A DNA stretch of 64,000 bases from Curvularia sp. ZM96 (lineage: Eukaryota > Ascomycota > Dothideomycetes > Pleosporales > Pleosporaceae), in NCBI GenBank assembly GCA_022457065.1, contig JAJGBQ010000010.1:43570-107569 (forward strand). The letters are read 5' to 3'. A program made the translations under genes and the position numbers. Positions 20,670 through 42,193 of the stretch are shown piece after piece. Every line of letters begins with the position of its first letter. The stretch's first letter is position 1. Under the pieces are notes generated by a model, which worked only from the letters and a program-made list of their open reading frames with translations, did not search any database and had not been told where the DNA came from.

Positions 20670-31718
<11,049 letters not shown>

Positions 31719-31765
31719 TAGGATAAAATTTATCTAAGAACTCTCTACAGATTTATATAAAATAA

Positions 31766-31940
31766 TGGTTAGATTACCATTAACTTGTTATGAAAACGGC
31801 TCACTAGTATTTAAATTAGTGTAGCAAAATAGTATAACATATCCCAGTAAATAAGTTTATAGTAAGCTGGAAAATTGCAAAGGAGATTTATATTTCTAGA
31901 GCAATGAAGGGAGAAGATAAACAAATGTTTAGTAAAGCCC
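31766..31940 (+). ncRNA. Repeated structured 3' element, copy A (after cox2)
   Basis: It starts 48 bases after the cox2 stop. Ordered hairpins: TGGTTAGATTACCA; a TTGTTAT/ATAACA stem; CCAG/CTGG; ATTGC/GCAAT; and GGGAGAAGATAAACAAATG closing with GCCC. The same order is found after cob, nad5, cox3 and the ORF downstream of nad3. Stem ends are conserved while loops differ. Followed at once by a trnV-like fold and trnN. Confidence 0.6.
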
Positions 31941-31951
31941 AACAAAAAAAA

Positions 31952-32024
31952 AAGAAATTTGCTCATGGAAGAGAACATTTGTTTTACACGTGGAATATTA
32001 AGTGTTCAAACCACTTATTTTTTA
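31952..32024 (+). tRNA. tRNA-Val (UAC)-like copy, degenerate
   Basis: Aligns along its length with trnV at 12686-12758: acceptor AAGAAAT/ATTTTTT, loop TTTTACA with UAC, and T arm AAGTG/CACTT. The D arm is shortened. It may still fold and be processed, or act only as a cleavage signal. Confidence 0.6.
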
Positions 32025-32121
32025 ACTTCTTGCGAAGGATAATTATATAATAAGGATATGAAAAGGAAGAAACATTATAAAACCCCTGTTGGGACTAGAT
32101 ATAATATTATATGATTTAGTA

Positions 32122-32192
32122 GCCTTTATAGCTCAATGGTAGAGCGGAATACTGTTAATATTCTGATAAATGTTCGATTCATTTTAAAGGCT
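32122..32192 (+). tRNA. trnN: tRNA-Asn (GUU), second copy
   Basis: Acceptor GCCTTTA/TAAAGGC pairs perfectly, better than the copy at 13716-13786. The rest is nearly identical and the 3' flank is also similar, showing a segmental, inverted duplication. Confidence 0.88.
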
Positions 32193-33336
32193 TTCATTGT
32201 TTATAGAAAACACCTTATGACTATTCTATTTAAGTTTAAACGGATATCAAAAGCCTTTTGGTTTAATAATATTATTTCCGATGCGGCGGGTATAGGTGTA
32301 AAATTTACCCCTTAAAATCCCTCGCTATGGAGGAAAAATGCTCGTTTTTATTTTTGATATAAATAGGGTATTTTTCCCTATCATATTGACTGATCCAGAG
32401 AACGCCCATTTCAGCCTAATTTTTTTTTCTTTTTTTGATCGCCAAGTCACCGTGAGGATTCATGGTCCGATCCATCGCAGTAGCCGTTGCGGGTACGAGA
32501 TGGGTCATTTTCAAATTTGGTGGGAGTGATCAAAGATCAAACGCCAAATTTTATTATTAACGCCATTAATACTCATTTTCAGTTTAAAAAATTTTATTTC
32601 CTGGTTGAATAGGAGGTTAAATGAAAAGTTCTTTTCATTTTGTTCTTGAAGAAAAGTAGTATTGGAAAGTATAGGGAAACTCTTCAAATTTCCTTGGAAA
32701 ACCATTCCATGGAGGCTTAGGGGATACCCTAAGGACCCTATTAGATCAGGTGAGAGTTTACCTCATCAGAACTAATAAGTTCGTAAGGATCGTTTTAGAA
32801 ACAAAATTTGAAATAAAAAAGAAATGTTGATCATTTACTCTTTTTTAAGAACCTACGGAATGGGAGTCCTATAATATCCATTACACAAATGATGCTGACA
32901 CTTCTTATTTATAGACAAGGTTATTTTACATATGTAAAACCAAACCAAATTTCTTAATCAATTTATTATTGATATAGCCAAAAAATATATTTCTCTCTAA
33001 TAAAGTTTAATAGTTATAGAGCATGATAAAGTTTAATAGTTATAGAGCATGCTAAAGTTTAATAATTATAGAGCATGCTAAAGTTTAATAATCATAGAGG
33101 ACCCTAAAGTTTTATAGTTAGATGAATAGTTCACCTATAAAACTTTACCCTTTCCACTAGCAAATATAAAACTTAATAAGAGTGCATTAGCTATATACTT
33201 ATGCATATAAACAATAACAGGAAATTTATAAAAGATTTAACGGTTTATAATAAATCCGTTAAATAGTAATAAAACAGTGTAACTGTTAACATAATTTACT
33301 AAATGAAAATAAGATTAAAGCAAAAAAAATAAATAA
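32193..33336. other. Mosaic spacer between trnN and cob
   Basis: 32315-32410 is related in inverted orientation to 18250-18345 (shared TCCCTCGCTATGGAGGAAA and CCAGAGAACGCC). 32700-32795 is an inverted copy of 11600-11712. 33001-33110 is a tandem repeat. Short ORFs at 32338-32529 and 32511-32705 show no family resemblance. Confidence 0.6.
33001..33112 (+). repeat. Tandem repeat upstream of cob
   Basis: Four to five copies of a ~26-base unit, TAAAGTTTAATAGTTATAGA plus GCATGA/C, with decay toward the 3' end. Confidence 0.85.
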
Positions 33337-36300
33337 ATGAGATTATTTAAAAGTCATCCGATTTTAAGATTAGCGAATTCATACTTAGTAGATTCACCAC
33401 AACCTATAAACTTAAGTTACATGTGAAATTTTGGTTCTTTATTAGCCTTTTGTTTAGTTATACAAATTGTTACTGGTGTAACTTTAGCTATGCACTACAA
33501 CCCTAGTGTAGCAGAAGCATTTAATAGTGTTGAGCATATTATGCGTGATGTAAACAACGGGTGATTAATACGTTATTTACATAGTAACACTGCTTCAGCA
33601 TTTTTCTTCATTGTTTACTTACACATTGGTAGAGGTATGTACTATGGATCATATAGAGCACCTAGAACTCTAGTATGAACTATTGGTACTGTTATCTTTA
33701 TCTTAATGATGGCTAAAGATAAGTGGCCAAATTGAATGTTAATTTCTCATAATAAATGTGTCCAATATAACTCATCATCTTATTTCAGTAAATCTAGAAC
33801 TAAAGCGTTATATAGAATAGGTCCACATAATAAGGAGGTTTTATCTATAATAATATGCGGTATGCTTGGTGACTGGTGGGCAGACCAAATTAAAGGTCAA
33901 ACATCTCCAAGTGTAAGATTTAGTATTGAGCAAGGAATAAATAATACTGCTTATATTCATAGTCTTACCTTATATTTTTATAAATTAGGTTATTGTTCTA
34001 ATATCACTCCTCATCTTGTAAAAAAATCTGATAAAGACAATGCAAAAGAGTTGGAAGATAGGTTTAATTACAGATTAACTCTATATACTTTTACTTCATT
34101 ATTGTGAATTTATGATTCTTTTTATAAAGACGTAAACGGAAAAAAAACAAAAATTATACCTAACTGAATAGGAGAATATATAACTCCTATAGGTTTAGCT
34201 CATTGAATCATGCAAGATGGTTCTAGACAAGCAAAACAAGGTATAAACATTGCAACTAATAGTTTTACTTTTAAAGAATGTACTTTTTTATGTGATATAT
34301 TAAAAGATAAATATAATCTTAAATGTACTGTTGTAAAAACAGGGTATCCAGATCAATGAAGAATAAGTATTTGAAAAGAAAGCATGACTGATTTAGTTGC
34401 AATAGTTAAACCTTATATAATAGATGAGATGAAATATAAATTTATTGGATACATTTAATATGAAATTAAAAATCAAAGTCCGTCTCTAATAAAAGTATAT
34501 GCAATATGTATATAGAAATATACTAGTAATAAGATATTACTGTGAGATAGTATACCCTGACAGGGGTATAGGATAACTACTAGTTATCTGGCAATGCGGG
34601 TGAATACGGTTAAAGACTTGATATCTAAGTTAAGACCGTCGGTTCTATACAGGATCGCTACAGACTGGGTCACCTGTGGGTATCTGAAATGATATCTAAT
34701 GTACAGTCGGAAATTTCTATAACAAATTTGTTATACACAAGGCTTTAAATGAGAAATATTATAAAGAGATTTAGCGTGTCTCGGGGACTAATATTTTGAT
34801 AAAGTACAGGCGCGCTATTCAGATAAAATAAAAGGATAGTTAGCGGAAATTTAGACAGCTTTCCTGGGTTACCAACATAGCCCAAAATGGTTTGATATAA
34901 GTAATAAAGAAAATGTAAATTTTAATAAAAAGAATGTAATGAATTTTAAAGTAAATAGTAAAAGACTATTTAACAAAAGTATAGTAAAAAGAGGATATTC
35001 TACAAGTAGTTCTTCAAATAGTACTATAATGTCTGAAAGACTAGAAAGAATTATTAATGAATTAGGTTTAAACCTTGTGTATTGCTATGAAAATTTAAAT
35101 TTAGAAGAAACTAGAAAACAAATATTAAATGATACTAGAGGTTTAAGTGGTGTATATATGATAATTAATAAAACAACTAAAGATTATTACATAGGTTCTG
35201 CCTCAACTGGTAGATTTTATGCTAGATTCTGCAACCATGTTATTTATTTTAGGGGTAGCAAAATAGTTAAATTAGCCATTAAAAAGTATGATTTGAAAAA
35301 TTTTGCTTTTGTTGTATTAGATTTATATCCTAATATTGTTACCAAAGAAAATAACCATGAATTGTTGCATTTAGAAGATAAATACTTAAAATTATTAGTG
35401 CCTAATTACAATATTTTAACAGAAGCAGGTTCTAGTTTCGGATATAAACACACTGAAATTGATCGTCAAAAGATGAAAGATATTTATAGTGATGCGAGAC
35501 GGGAACAAATAGGTAAATTAAATAAAGGTAAAAATTTGTCTCATGAAACAATAGAAAGAATTAGAGAAAAAGCTTTACTTAAACCTGCTATGTCAGATGA
35601 AACTAAGAAAAAGTGTATAGTTAACACAAGACCTGTTGTGTTGTACAACTTAGATAGAACTATTTACGGTCAATATCCTACTATTTTAGAAGCAGCTAAA
35701 GCTATTAACTGTAATGAAAAAACCATTAGGAGAGCATTACAGACAGAAAAGAAATTGGTAAAAAGACAATGAATAGTAGAAGATACGTCTCGTAATAAAT
35801 AGGTCTTTTTCGTTAAAAATTGTTTCTATACTTTAAAAATTACATTTTAAAATTTATATTTATATTCTTATATAAATCATAGTCCCATGAGTAAAAATCT
35901 TTTTGCAATTTTTATAAAAAAAAAAAGATTAAAGTGGTATAGCCCGACGGGGTTATAGAATAATATTTAATATTATTTGGCGATATTAGTGAATACGGTT
36001 AAAGAAGCTTAATAAACTTTAAGACCGTCGGCCATATAAAGGGTCGCTACAGACTGGGTCACTAATGGGTGGCTGAAATGCTGCTTAATGTACAGGCGAA
36101 ACTTTTAGTTAGATGTGTTTAACTAATAAAATATACGAATTCAAAGTTATTTTAGCTTATTGTTAATATATTAATAATAAGTAAGTTTGTATGTTCTTCC
36201 TTATGGGCAAATGTCTTTATGAGGTGCTACAGTTATTACTAACCTTATGAGTGCTATCCCTTGAGTAGGACAAGATATTGTTGAGTTCATTTGAGGAGGT

Positions 36301-38029
36301 TTCAGCGTTAACAATGCAACATTAAATAGATTCTTCTCATTACATTTCGTTTTACCTTTCGTATTAGCTGCTTTAGCACTAATGCACTTAATCGTTTTAC
36401 ACGATACAGCTGGATCAGGAAATCCTTTAGGTGTATCTGGAAACTACGATAGAATGCCTTTTGCTCCATATTTAATATTTAAAGATCTTATTACAATCTT
36501 TGCATTTATATTTGTATTATCTTTATTTGTGTTCTTTATGCCTAATGTATTAGGAGATAGTGAAAACTATGTTGTGGCAAATCCTATGCAAACTCCTGCA
36601 GCTATCGTTCCAGAATGATATTAGAGAAGATGTTATTTAAAAATCTCGCTAAATGCTGGAAAATCCTACGTGTGGGTAACTAAAGTATAGTTATATTAAA
36701 CTAGGACAATCAGCAGGAAACCAAAGGACGAGTAAATATCCTAGTAGGATCCTCAGAGACTACACGCGAGACAATTTAAATTAAGAGAACTTGTATTAAG
36801 TTTTAATTAAGTATACTTATAGGTATATGATTTATTAATAAAAATATTCCAACAAAAGTTTAATTAATAATTTAAATTGAAGATATAGTCCTATCATAGA
36901 AGAAATTCTATGTATTTAACAATGAAAATGATCTTAATTCTTTATTGTTTGTACCTAGTCCAATATTATTTGCTGCTCGTTCTACTAAAGGGATTGTACG
37001 TTTGTCTCCTAGTGAGAGAGCATTAGTTAAATTACCGACGGAAGTCGAAGAAATATTGACAGGTATATTACTTGGTGATGGCCACATTTCTCGTAGATCA
37101 TCTACTGCTAACTCTAGATTACTATATGCACAGACAGCGGTTACACATAAAGAATATTTTGATCATGTATTTAATATATTTTTACCTTTTTGTGTTAACG
37201 CTTATGTTCCTCAATCTAAGATAGTAAGAGATAATAGAACTAAAAAAACTTATAGTGCTATATCTTTCACGACAATGCAACTTCCTTGTTTTAATGTATA
37301 TAAAGATTGTTTTTATAATTTAAACGTGAAAATTGTACCTAATAACATATATGAATTGTTAACACCTAGAGGGTTAGCCTTCTGAATAATGGACGATGGA
37401 TCCAAACAGGGTGATGGGTTACATATAAGCGTTTATGCTTTTAGTACTACAGATGTAGATAAACTTATGTTTACATTACAAGATAAATTCAATCTTAAAA
37501 CATCCATACATTATAACAGGGATAAGAAACCTAGAATTTATATATTTAAAGAATCAATGGATACATTGATAAATTTAGTAAAACCTTACTTTATTAAAGA
37601 AATGTTATATAAACTAGGTATCTAAACCATTACTTTAATTTTCTTGAATTAAGAATTTTTTTGAATTAAGACGATTTCAGTAGTTAAAAATTTGATCTTC
37701 TTCCTTTCTATGCTATATTAAGATCAATTCCTAACAAATTATTAGGAGTTATAGCAATGTTCGCAGCTATTCTTATATTATTACTATTACCTGTTACAGA
37801 TGTAAGTAGATCGAGAGGTATGCAATTTAGACCTTTAAGTAAAGCAGCTTTCTTTGCATTTGTTGCTAATTTCTTAATCTTAATGCAATTAGGTGCTAAA
37901 CACGTTGAGTCTCCATTTATTGAATTTGGACAAATAAGTACCGTATTATACTTCTCTTACTTTACTTTTGTAATGTATGGTGTTACTGTTCTTGAAAATA
38001 CTTTTGTGGATTTAAGACACAAAAAATAG
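33337..38029 (+). CDS. cob: Cytochrome b (apocytochrome b)
   Basis: Encodes the haem-bearing membrane core of complex III, 385 residues. Exons: 33337-33714, 34855-34869 (15 nt), 36190-36619 and 37695-38029. Spliced length 1158 nt is a whole number of codons. The haem ligands lie in [19 protein letters not shown] and [16 protein letters not shown]; the PEWY motif is present, split by intron 3 at TAT. Exon 2 encodes only TAFLG. The start ATG gives [12 protein letters not shown], the usual N-terminus. A structured repeat and GC-rich palindrome follow the stop. Confidence 0.96.
33715..34458 (+). CDS. LAGLIDADG (type 2) homing endonuclease in cob intron 1
   Basis: In frame with exon 1. First catalytic helix [14 protein letters not shown], second [12 protein letters not shown], as in LAGLIDADG_2 proteins. 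TGA codons are Trp; ends with TAA at 34456-34458. Appears intact. Confidence 0.88.
33715..34854 (+). mobile_element. cob intron 1 (group I, LAGLIDADG)
   Basis: Between MMA and TAFLG. The core after the HEG carries AAGACCGTCGGTT and GATCGCTACAGACTGG. Confidence 0.88.
34870..35802 (+). CDS. GIY-YIG homing endonuclease in cob intron 2
   Basis: In frame with the 15-nt exon. Catalytic block [19 protein letters not shown], then a NUMOD3 region ([18 protein letters not shown]) and a NUMOD1 C-terminus ([19 protein letters not shown]). Intact through a TGA to a TAG at 35800-35802. Confidence 0.9.
34870..36189 (+). mobile_element. cob intron 2 (group I, GIY-YIG)
   Basis: Separated from intron 1 by a 15-nt exon. 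The core has AAGACCGTCGGCC and GGTCGCTACAGACTGGG at 36020-36060, closely like intron 1, so the two are relatives. Confidence 0.88.
36620..37694 (+). mobile_element. cob intron 3 (group I, LAGLIDADG)
   Basis: Core elements (AAATGCTGGAAAATCC, AATCAGCAGGAAACC, CCTCAGAGACTACACGCG, AGATATAGTCC) at 36650-36895 precede the HEG, so the ORF sits in a late loop. Confidence 0.9.
36945..37625 (+). CDS. LAGLIDADG (type 2) homing endonuclease in cob intron 3
   Basis: First helix [14 protein letters not shown], second [12 protein letters not shown] (TGA as Trp). The open frame extends further upstream without an obvious ATG; the listed start is a TTG. Stop TAA at 37623-37625. Confidence 0.88.
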
Positions 38030-38044
38030 AAAAAAACTTTAAAG

Positions 38045-38242
38045 TTAAATAGCCCTCGCGTCTTCTTTTCTTAGAAAAGAAGACTGGGGCTGCTTCTTAT
38101 TTTTTTTCGACGTAATTTCTATGAAATTACTATCCCTAGTTTTTTTTCGACGTTATTTCATAACTAGCCCTCGCGGGCTTGTCCCGCAGCAGGGCAAGGC
38201 CCCGCAGGGGACTAGAAAAAAAGGGCTAGAAAAAAAAATTAG
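38045..38242 (-). repeat. GC-rich palindromic element, family 1
   Basis: Inverted copy: GTCTTCTTTTC/GAAAAGAAGAC hairpin, GACTGGGGCTGC, TTTTTTTCGACGTAATTTC, then the GCCCGCGGGC/CCCTGCTGC module in reverse. Lies right after cob. Confidence 0.85.
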
Positions 38243-38250
38243 AAAATAAT

Positions 38251-38491
38251 GGTTAGATGACCGTTAACTTGTTATGAAAATGGTAAAATTTGTTACTTAG
38301 TCTCCCAGAAGGAACTGACTTAAATATCTGCCCCCTTCGGGTGACCATCCCAAAAGGATAGTTACATTTTTATCCATAATAGTATAACAAACCCCAGTAG
38401 ACAAATTATATTTATCTAGTGGAAAATTGCATTAGTAATTACTATTTCTAGAGCAATAACGGGGAGAAGACTAAACAGATGTTAAAGCCCC
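38251..38491 (+). ncRNA. Repeated structured 3' element, copy B (after cob)
   Basis: Hairpin GGTTAGATGACC, a TTGTTAT/ATAACAA stem (interrupted by a degraded GC-rich insertion at 38306-38365), then CCAGT/AGTGG, ATTGC/GCAAT and GGGG-AGAAGACTAAACAGATG-CCCC. The bases match copies A and C at the same places. About 150 bases later comes a trnR-like gene with a CAU anticodon. Confidence 0.6.
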
Positions 38492-38644
38492 ATTAAAAAA
38501 AAAATTGAAAACTTATACTAATAATCATTAATTACTCGTAAACGAGTTTATCTACATGCTCAATAATGATATGAATTTATAACTTCATAAAAAAGTATTA
38601 TGCTATAGTAGTAATGTGCCGTTTTATAAAATTTCATTACAAAT

Positions 38645-38715
38645 TTCTTATTAGTTTAAGGGCAAAACAAGATATTCATAATATCCTAATCTAAGTTCGA
38701 GTCTTAGATAAGAAT
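38645..38715 (+). tRNA. trnR-derived tRNA with CAU anticodon
   Basis: Acceptor TTCTTAT/ATAAGAA and T arm are shared with trnR(UCU) and trnR(CCU) near 16.2-16.4 kb. Here the anticodon loop is TTCATAA, giving CAU (Met, or Ile if C34 is modified). The D loop differs (AAGGGCAAAACA). Identity, charging and expression are unknown. Confidence 0.7.
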
Positions 38716-38739
38716 TCTCAATTTTTAGGACATTTATTT

Positions 38740-38850
38740 ACTATATATATTTATAAAGAGTTTATTACCTTATCTTTGATAAGGTAATAAACATTTATTT
38801 TATATATAGATATATTTATAAAGAGTTTATTACCTTATTTTTGATATGGT
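38740..38850 (+). repeat. Duplicated hairpin upstream of nad4
   Basis: Two copies of TTTATAAAGAGTTTATTACC, the first followed by a complete TTACCTTATC/GATAAGGTAA stem-loop, the second with a decayed stem. Confidence 0.8.
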
Positions 38851-38922
38851 GAATAGTTAAAGTATAGCTGATACATAATCATTCTATACTCTCTAGAGGA
38901 ATTTATTCTTTTTGTTTTATAG

Positions 38923-40395
38923 ATGTTGTTATCCTCTTTACTTATAACTCCTATATTAGGTGTACTTGCAATGTTATTTAATAGAGATAATGGAGTTTCA
39001 CAAACAAATATTAAATTCATAGCGTTAGCTACATCTATTTTAAATTTCTTTATCTCATTAATTATATTTATTTTATTTGATTTTAGTACAAATCAGTTTC
39101 AATTTGTACAAGAATACCATGAAATAAATTATTTTGATTTTTATTTAGGTGTAGATGGTCTATCTATATATTTCATTCTATTAACTACAATAATTATTCC
39201 TATATCATTAGTATCTAATTGAAAATCAATAACAAAAGATGTAGAATCTTATGTTATTATAATACTGTTATTAGAAACTTTATTATTAGCGGTTTTCTTA
39301 GTTTTAGATATTTTACTTTTTTACATCTTTTTTGAATCTATTTTACCTCCTTTATTTATATTGATAGGTATATTTGGGTCAGATAACAGAGTAAAAGCCA
39401 GTTTTTATTTATTCTTATACACACTTTTTGGATCATTATTTTTACTATTGTCTATATTAGCCATGTCATCTATCATGAGTACTACTGATTTTGATACTCT
39501 TTTTAAAGGAAATTTCCTTTATGTAACACAACTTTTCTTATTTTATGGTATTTTTATAGCTTTTGCTGTAAAAACTCCTACAATTTTCCTGAATACATGA
39601 CTTTTAAAGGCTCACGTTGAATCACCTTTAGGAGGAAGTATTATTTTAGCTGCAATTGTTCTTAAATTAAGTTTATATGGTATACTGAGACTAATTTTAC
39701 CTGTTTTACCTAAAGCTTATATGGAATATACTTATATAATTTTCCTAATTGGTGTTATTACTATTGTATACGCTAGTCTTAGTACATTAAGAACAATAGA
39801 TATTAAAGAACTTATTGCGTACAGTTCTGTTTCTCATGCTGCAGTTTATCTTCTAGGTGTGTTCAGTAACACTATACAAGGTATTGAAGGTGCGATTAAT
39901 TTAGGGTTGGCTCATGGACTAGTTTCACCAGGTCTATTTATATGTGCAGGAGGTGTATTATATGACAGATCTTCTACAAGAGTTATTTCTTTCTACAGAG
40001 GAGTTACTCAAGTAATGCCATTATTTGCTATATTATTCTTCATACTATGTCTTGCTAACTGTGGAGCTCCTTTATCTTTAAATTTCATAGGAGAATTCTT
40101 ATCATTATATGGGGTATTTGAAAGATCATCTTTATTTGGTGTTTTTGCAAGTTCTTCTATAATTTTCTCTGCAGCATACACTATATATATGTATCAAAGA
40201 ATAGCTTTTGGTGGAGCCTATTCAAGAATGTTTACCTTTAGTATACCGGATTTAACTAAAAGAGAATTTACAATCTTATTAATATTAGTTATACCTACTG
40301 TATTATTTGGTATATATCCTGCACCAATATTAGACGCTATCCATTATTCAGTTTCAACTTTAATTTACCATTTTGATCATAACATAGTTGCATAA
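38923..40395 (+). CDS. nad4: NADH dehydrogenase subunit 4
   Basis: An antiporter-like membrane subunit of complex I, 490 residues, intronless. It shows the family core: a glutamate in FFESILPPLFILIG, a lysine in LKAHVESPLGGSIILA, and the histidine-rich VSHAAVYLLGVFS helix. TGA codons at 39220 and 39598 regions are Trp. Start is the ATG at 38923 giving MLLSSLLITPILG. nad4L follows 117 bases downstream, so co-transcription is likely. Confidence 0.95.
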
Positions 40396-40512
40396 CATAG
40401 TTACATGTGATGCCTCCTAAGGGTTGATCAAAAAACTTTCAACAGGATAGTGCAAGGTCTTATATAATAAATGAATTTAGTATAGCTACATTAATGTTTT
40501 ATATTTTATACA

Positions 40513-42193
40513 ATGAATTTATCGTTAATTTTATTTACAATTGGAATTTTTGGTTTTGTTTTAAACAGAAAAAACATAATATTAATGCTTATTTCAATAG
40601 AAATAATGCTATTAGCTATTACATTCTTAGTATTGGTTAGTTCACTTAGCTTTGACGATATATTAGGTCAAACATACGCTATTTATATTATTGCCATAGC
40701 CGGAGCAGAATCTGCGATAGGTTTAGGTATTTTAGTAGCTTTTTATAGATTTATCTCTTTTAAATCAATCCGTCTATCCTTTAGTAAACCTAAATCACCC
40801 ATTAAAGTTTTTAATATCATTCCAAGTGGAATAAGAAATTATTCTACATCTAAACCCCTTAACTGTAAAAATTCTTTAGATCCATTATTTATAACTGGAA
40901 TTTTTGATGCTGAAAGTTCCTTTCTAATTGCAATGCTAAAGAATTCTAGATATAAAACTGGATGAAATGTGCAGTCCAGAATTCAACTAAAGATGCATGA
41001 AAAAGATAGATCTTTAGTATTGAAAATACAGGAATATTTCGGAGGTATAGGACTTGTATCCAAACCCAATAATAATTCTACAGTGGAATTTAGGGTTCAC
41101 TCTATTAAGGATATAACTAATGTAATTATACCGCACTTTGATAATTATCCCTTATTAACTAAAAAATATTCCGATTATATGCTTTTTAAAAATGTTATTA
41201 ACTTAATGTTAGAAAAACAGCATACTAATCTAGAGGGAATACAAAAAATAATTAATACAAGGGCATCTATGAATTGAGGTTTATCTGACCAATTAAAAAA
41301 GGCTTTTCCTGATACTATTCCTGTTATAAGAGAAGAAAGAGTAAATAACTATAATACACTTGTGCATTCTAAACCGTGAATAGCTGGATTTTCAACAGGA
41401 GAATCTAATTTTTTTATTGCTATTAATAAATCTAAGACAACAGACAATCTATATGCTTCATTACGTTTTTCTATTGCTCAAGATTTAAGAGATGTAGATT
41501 TATTAGAGAGTTTTGTAGACTTCTTTAAATGCGGATATGTAGTTAGATATGAAAAGCGTTCAATAGCTGAGTTTGTAGTTACAAGAATTGATGATATAAT
41601 TAACCATGTAATACCTTTTTTTGAAGAATATAGTATTGCAGGATCAAAGTACTCAAATTATTGTACTTTTAAAATAGTTGCTTTTATGGTTAAAAACAAA
41701 GAACATTTAAAAGAAGATGGTCTGAAAGAAATCTTGTTATTAAAAAACAAAATGGGGATTACTACTAAAAATAATCATGGAGATGATTAGGGGTTTGAGA
41801 GAAAATAGGTCAAAAAAGGTAGAGCAAACCTCTATCTAGTCTCATTAAGGCGAAATCTTCAAAATGCGGGGAAATCTTAAAGACAAATCTACCAAATTAA
41901 TCTAGTAATATGATTAATGGAACAGGTAATGACTCGTTGTATGGTAAAAACGGTTTGTATGAAGAAATGAAATAGATAATCCGCAGCTAAACATCAATAT
42001 AGAAATATTGGTAAACAGTTCATCGACTAAATGGAGGTTGGTTTATAATTATATAATTATATAATTATTTGCTTAAGGTATAGTCAGGCATAATAGAAAA
42101 ATTATGGTAATATCCTATCCTTCCTAAGGGAATACAATTCCTATGGAAAAAGGGAGAAAACGAAGAGGAAATATTAATATTGAATATAAATAA
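40513..42193 (+). CDS. nad4L: NADH dehydrogenase subunit 4L
   Basis: A small complex I membrane subunit of 89 residues. Exons 40513-40751 and 42163-42193. Conserved helix blocks are [16 protein letters not shown] and the glutamate-bearing [17 protein letters not shown]. Exon 2 encodes only RGNINIEYK and a TAA. The stop overlaps the nad5 start in a TAATG, the usual translational coupling of this pair. The intron falls only nine codons before the end. Confidence 0.94.
40752..41790 (+). CDS. LAGLIDADG homing endonuclease in nad4L intron
   Basis: In frame with exon 1. Motifs [12 protein letters not shown] and [13 protein letters not shown]. Intact through three TGA Trp codons to TAG at 41788-41790. 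Both motifs keep acidic residues, although E replaces the usual D/G positions. Confidence 0.88.
40752..42162 (+). mobile_element. nad4L intron (group I, LAGLIDADG)
   Basis: T before the intron, terminal G in AAAACG. The 3' third after the HEG holds the core (GGTCAAAAAAGG, AATGCGGGGAAATC, TATAGTCAGG). Confidence 0.87.

Noticed and set aside
31766..31940. Element A as a group I intron fragment
   Set aside because: It lacks the AATCAGCAGGAAACC and TCAGAGACTA core blocks seen in the true introns here, and it lies outside any gene.
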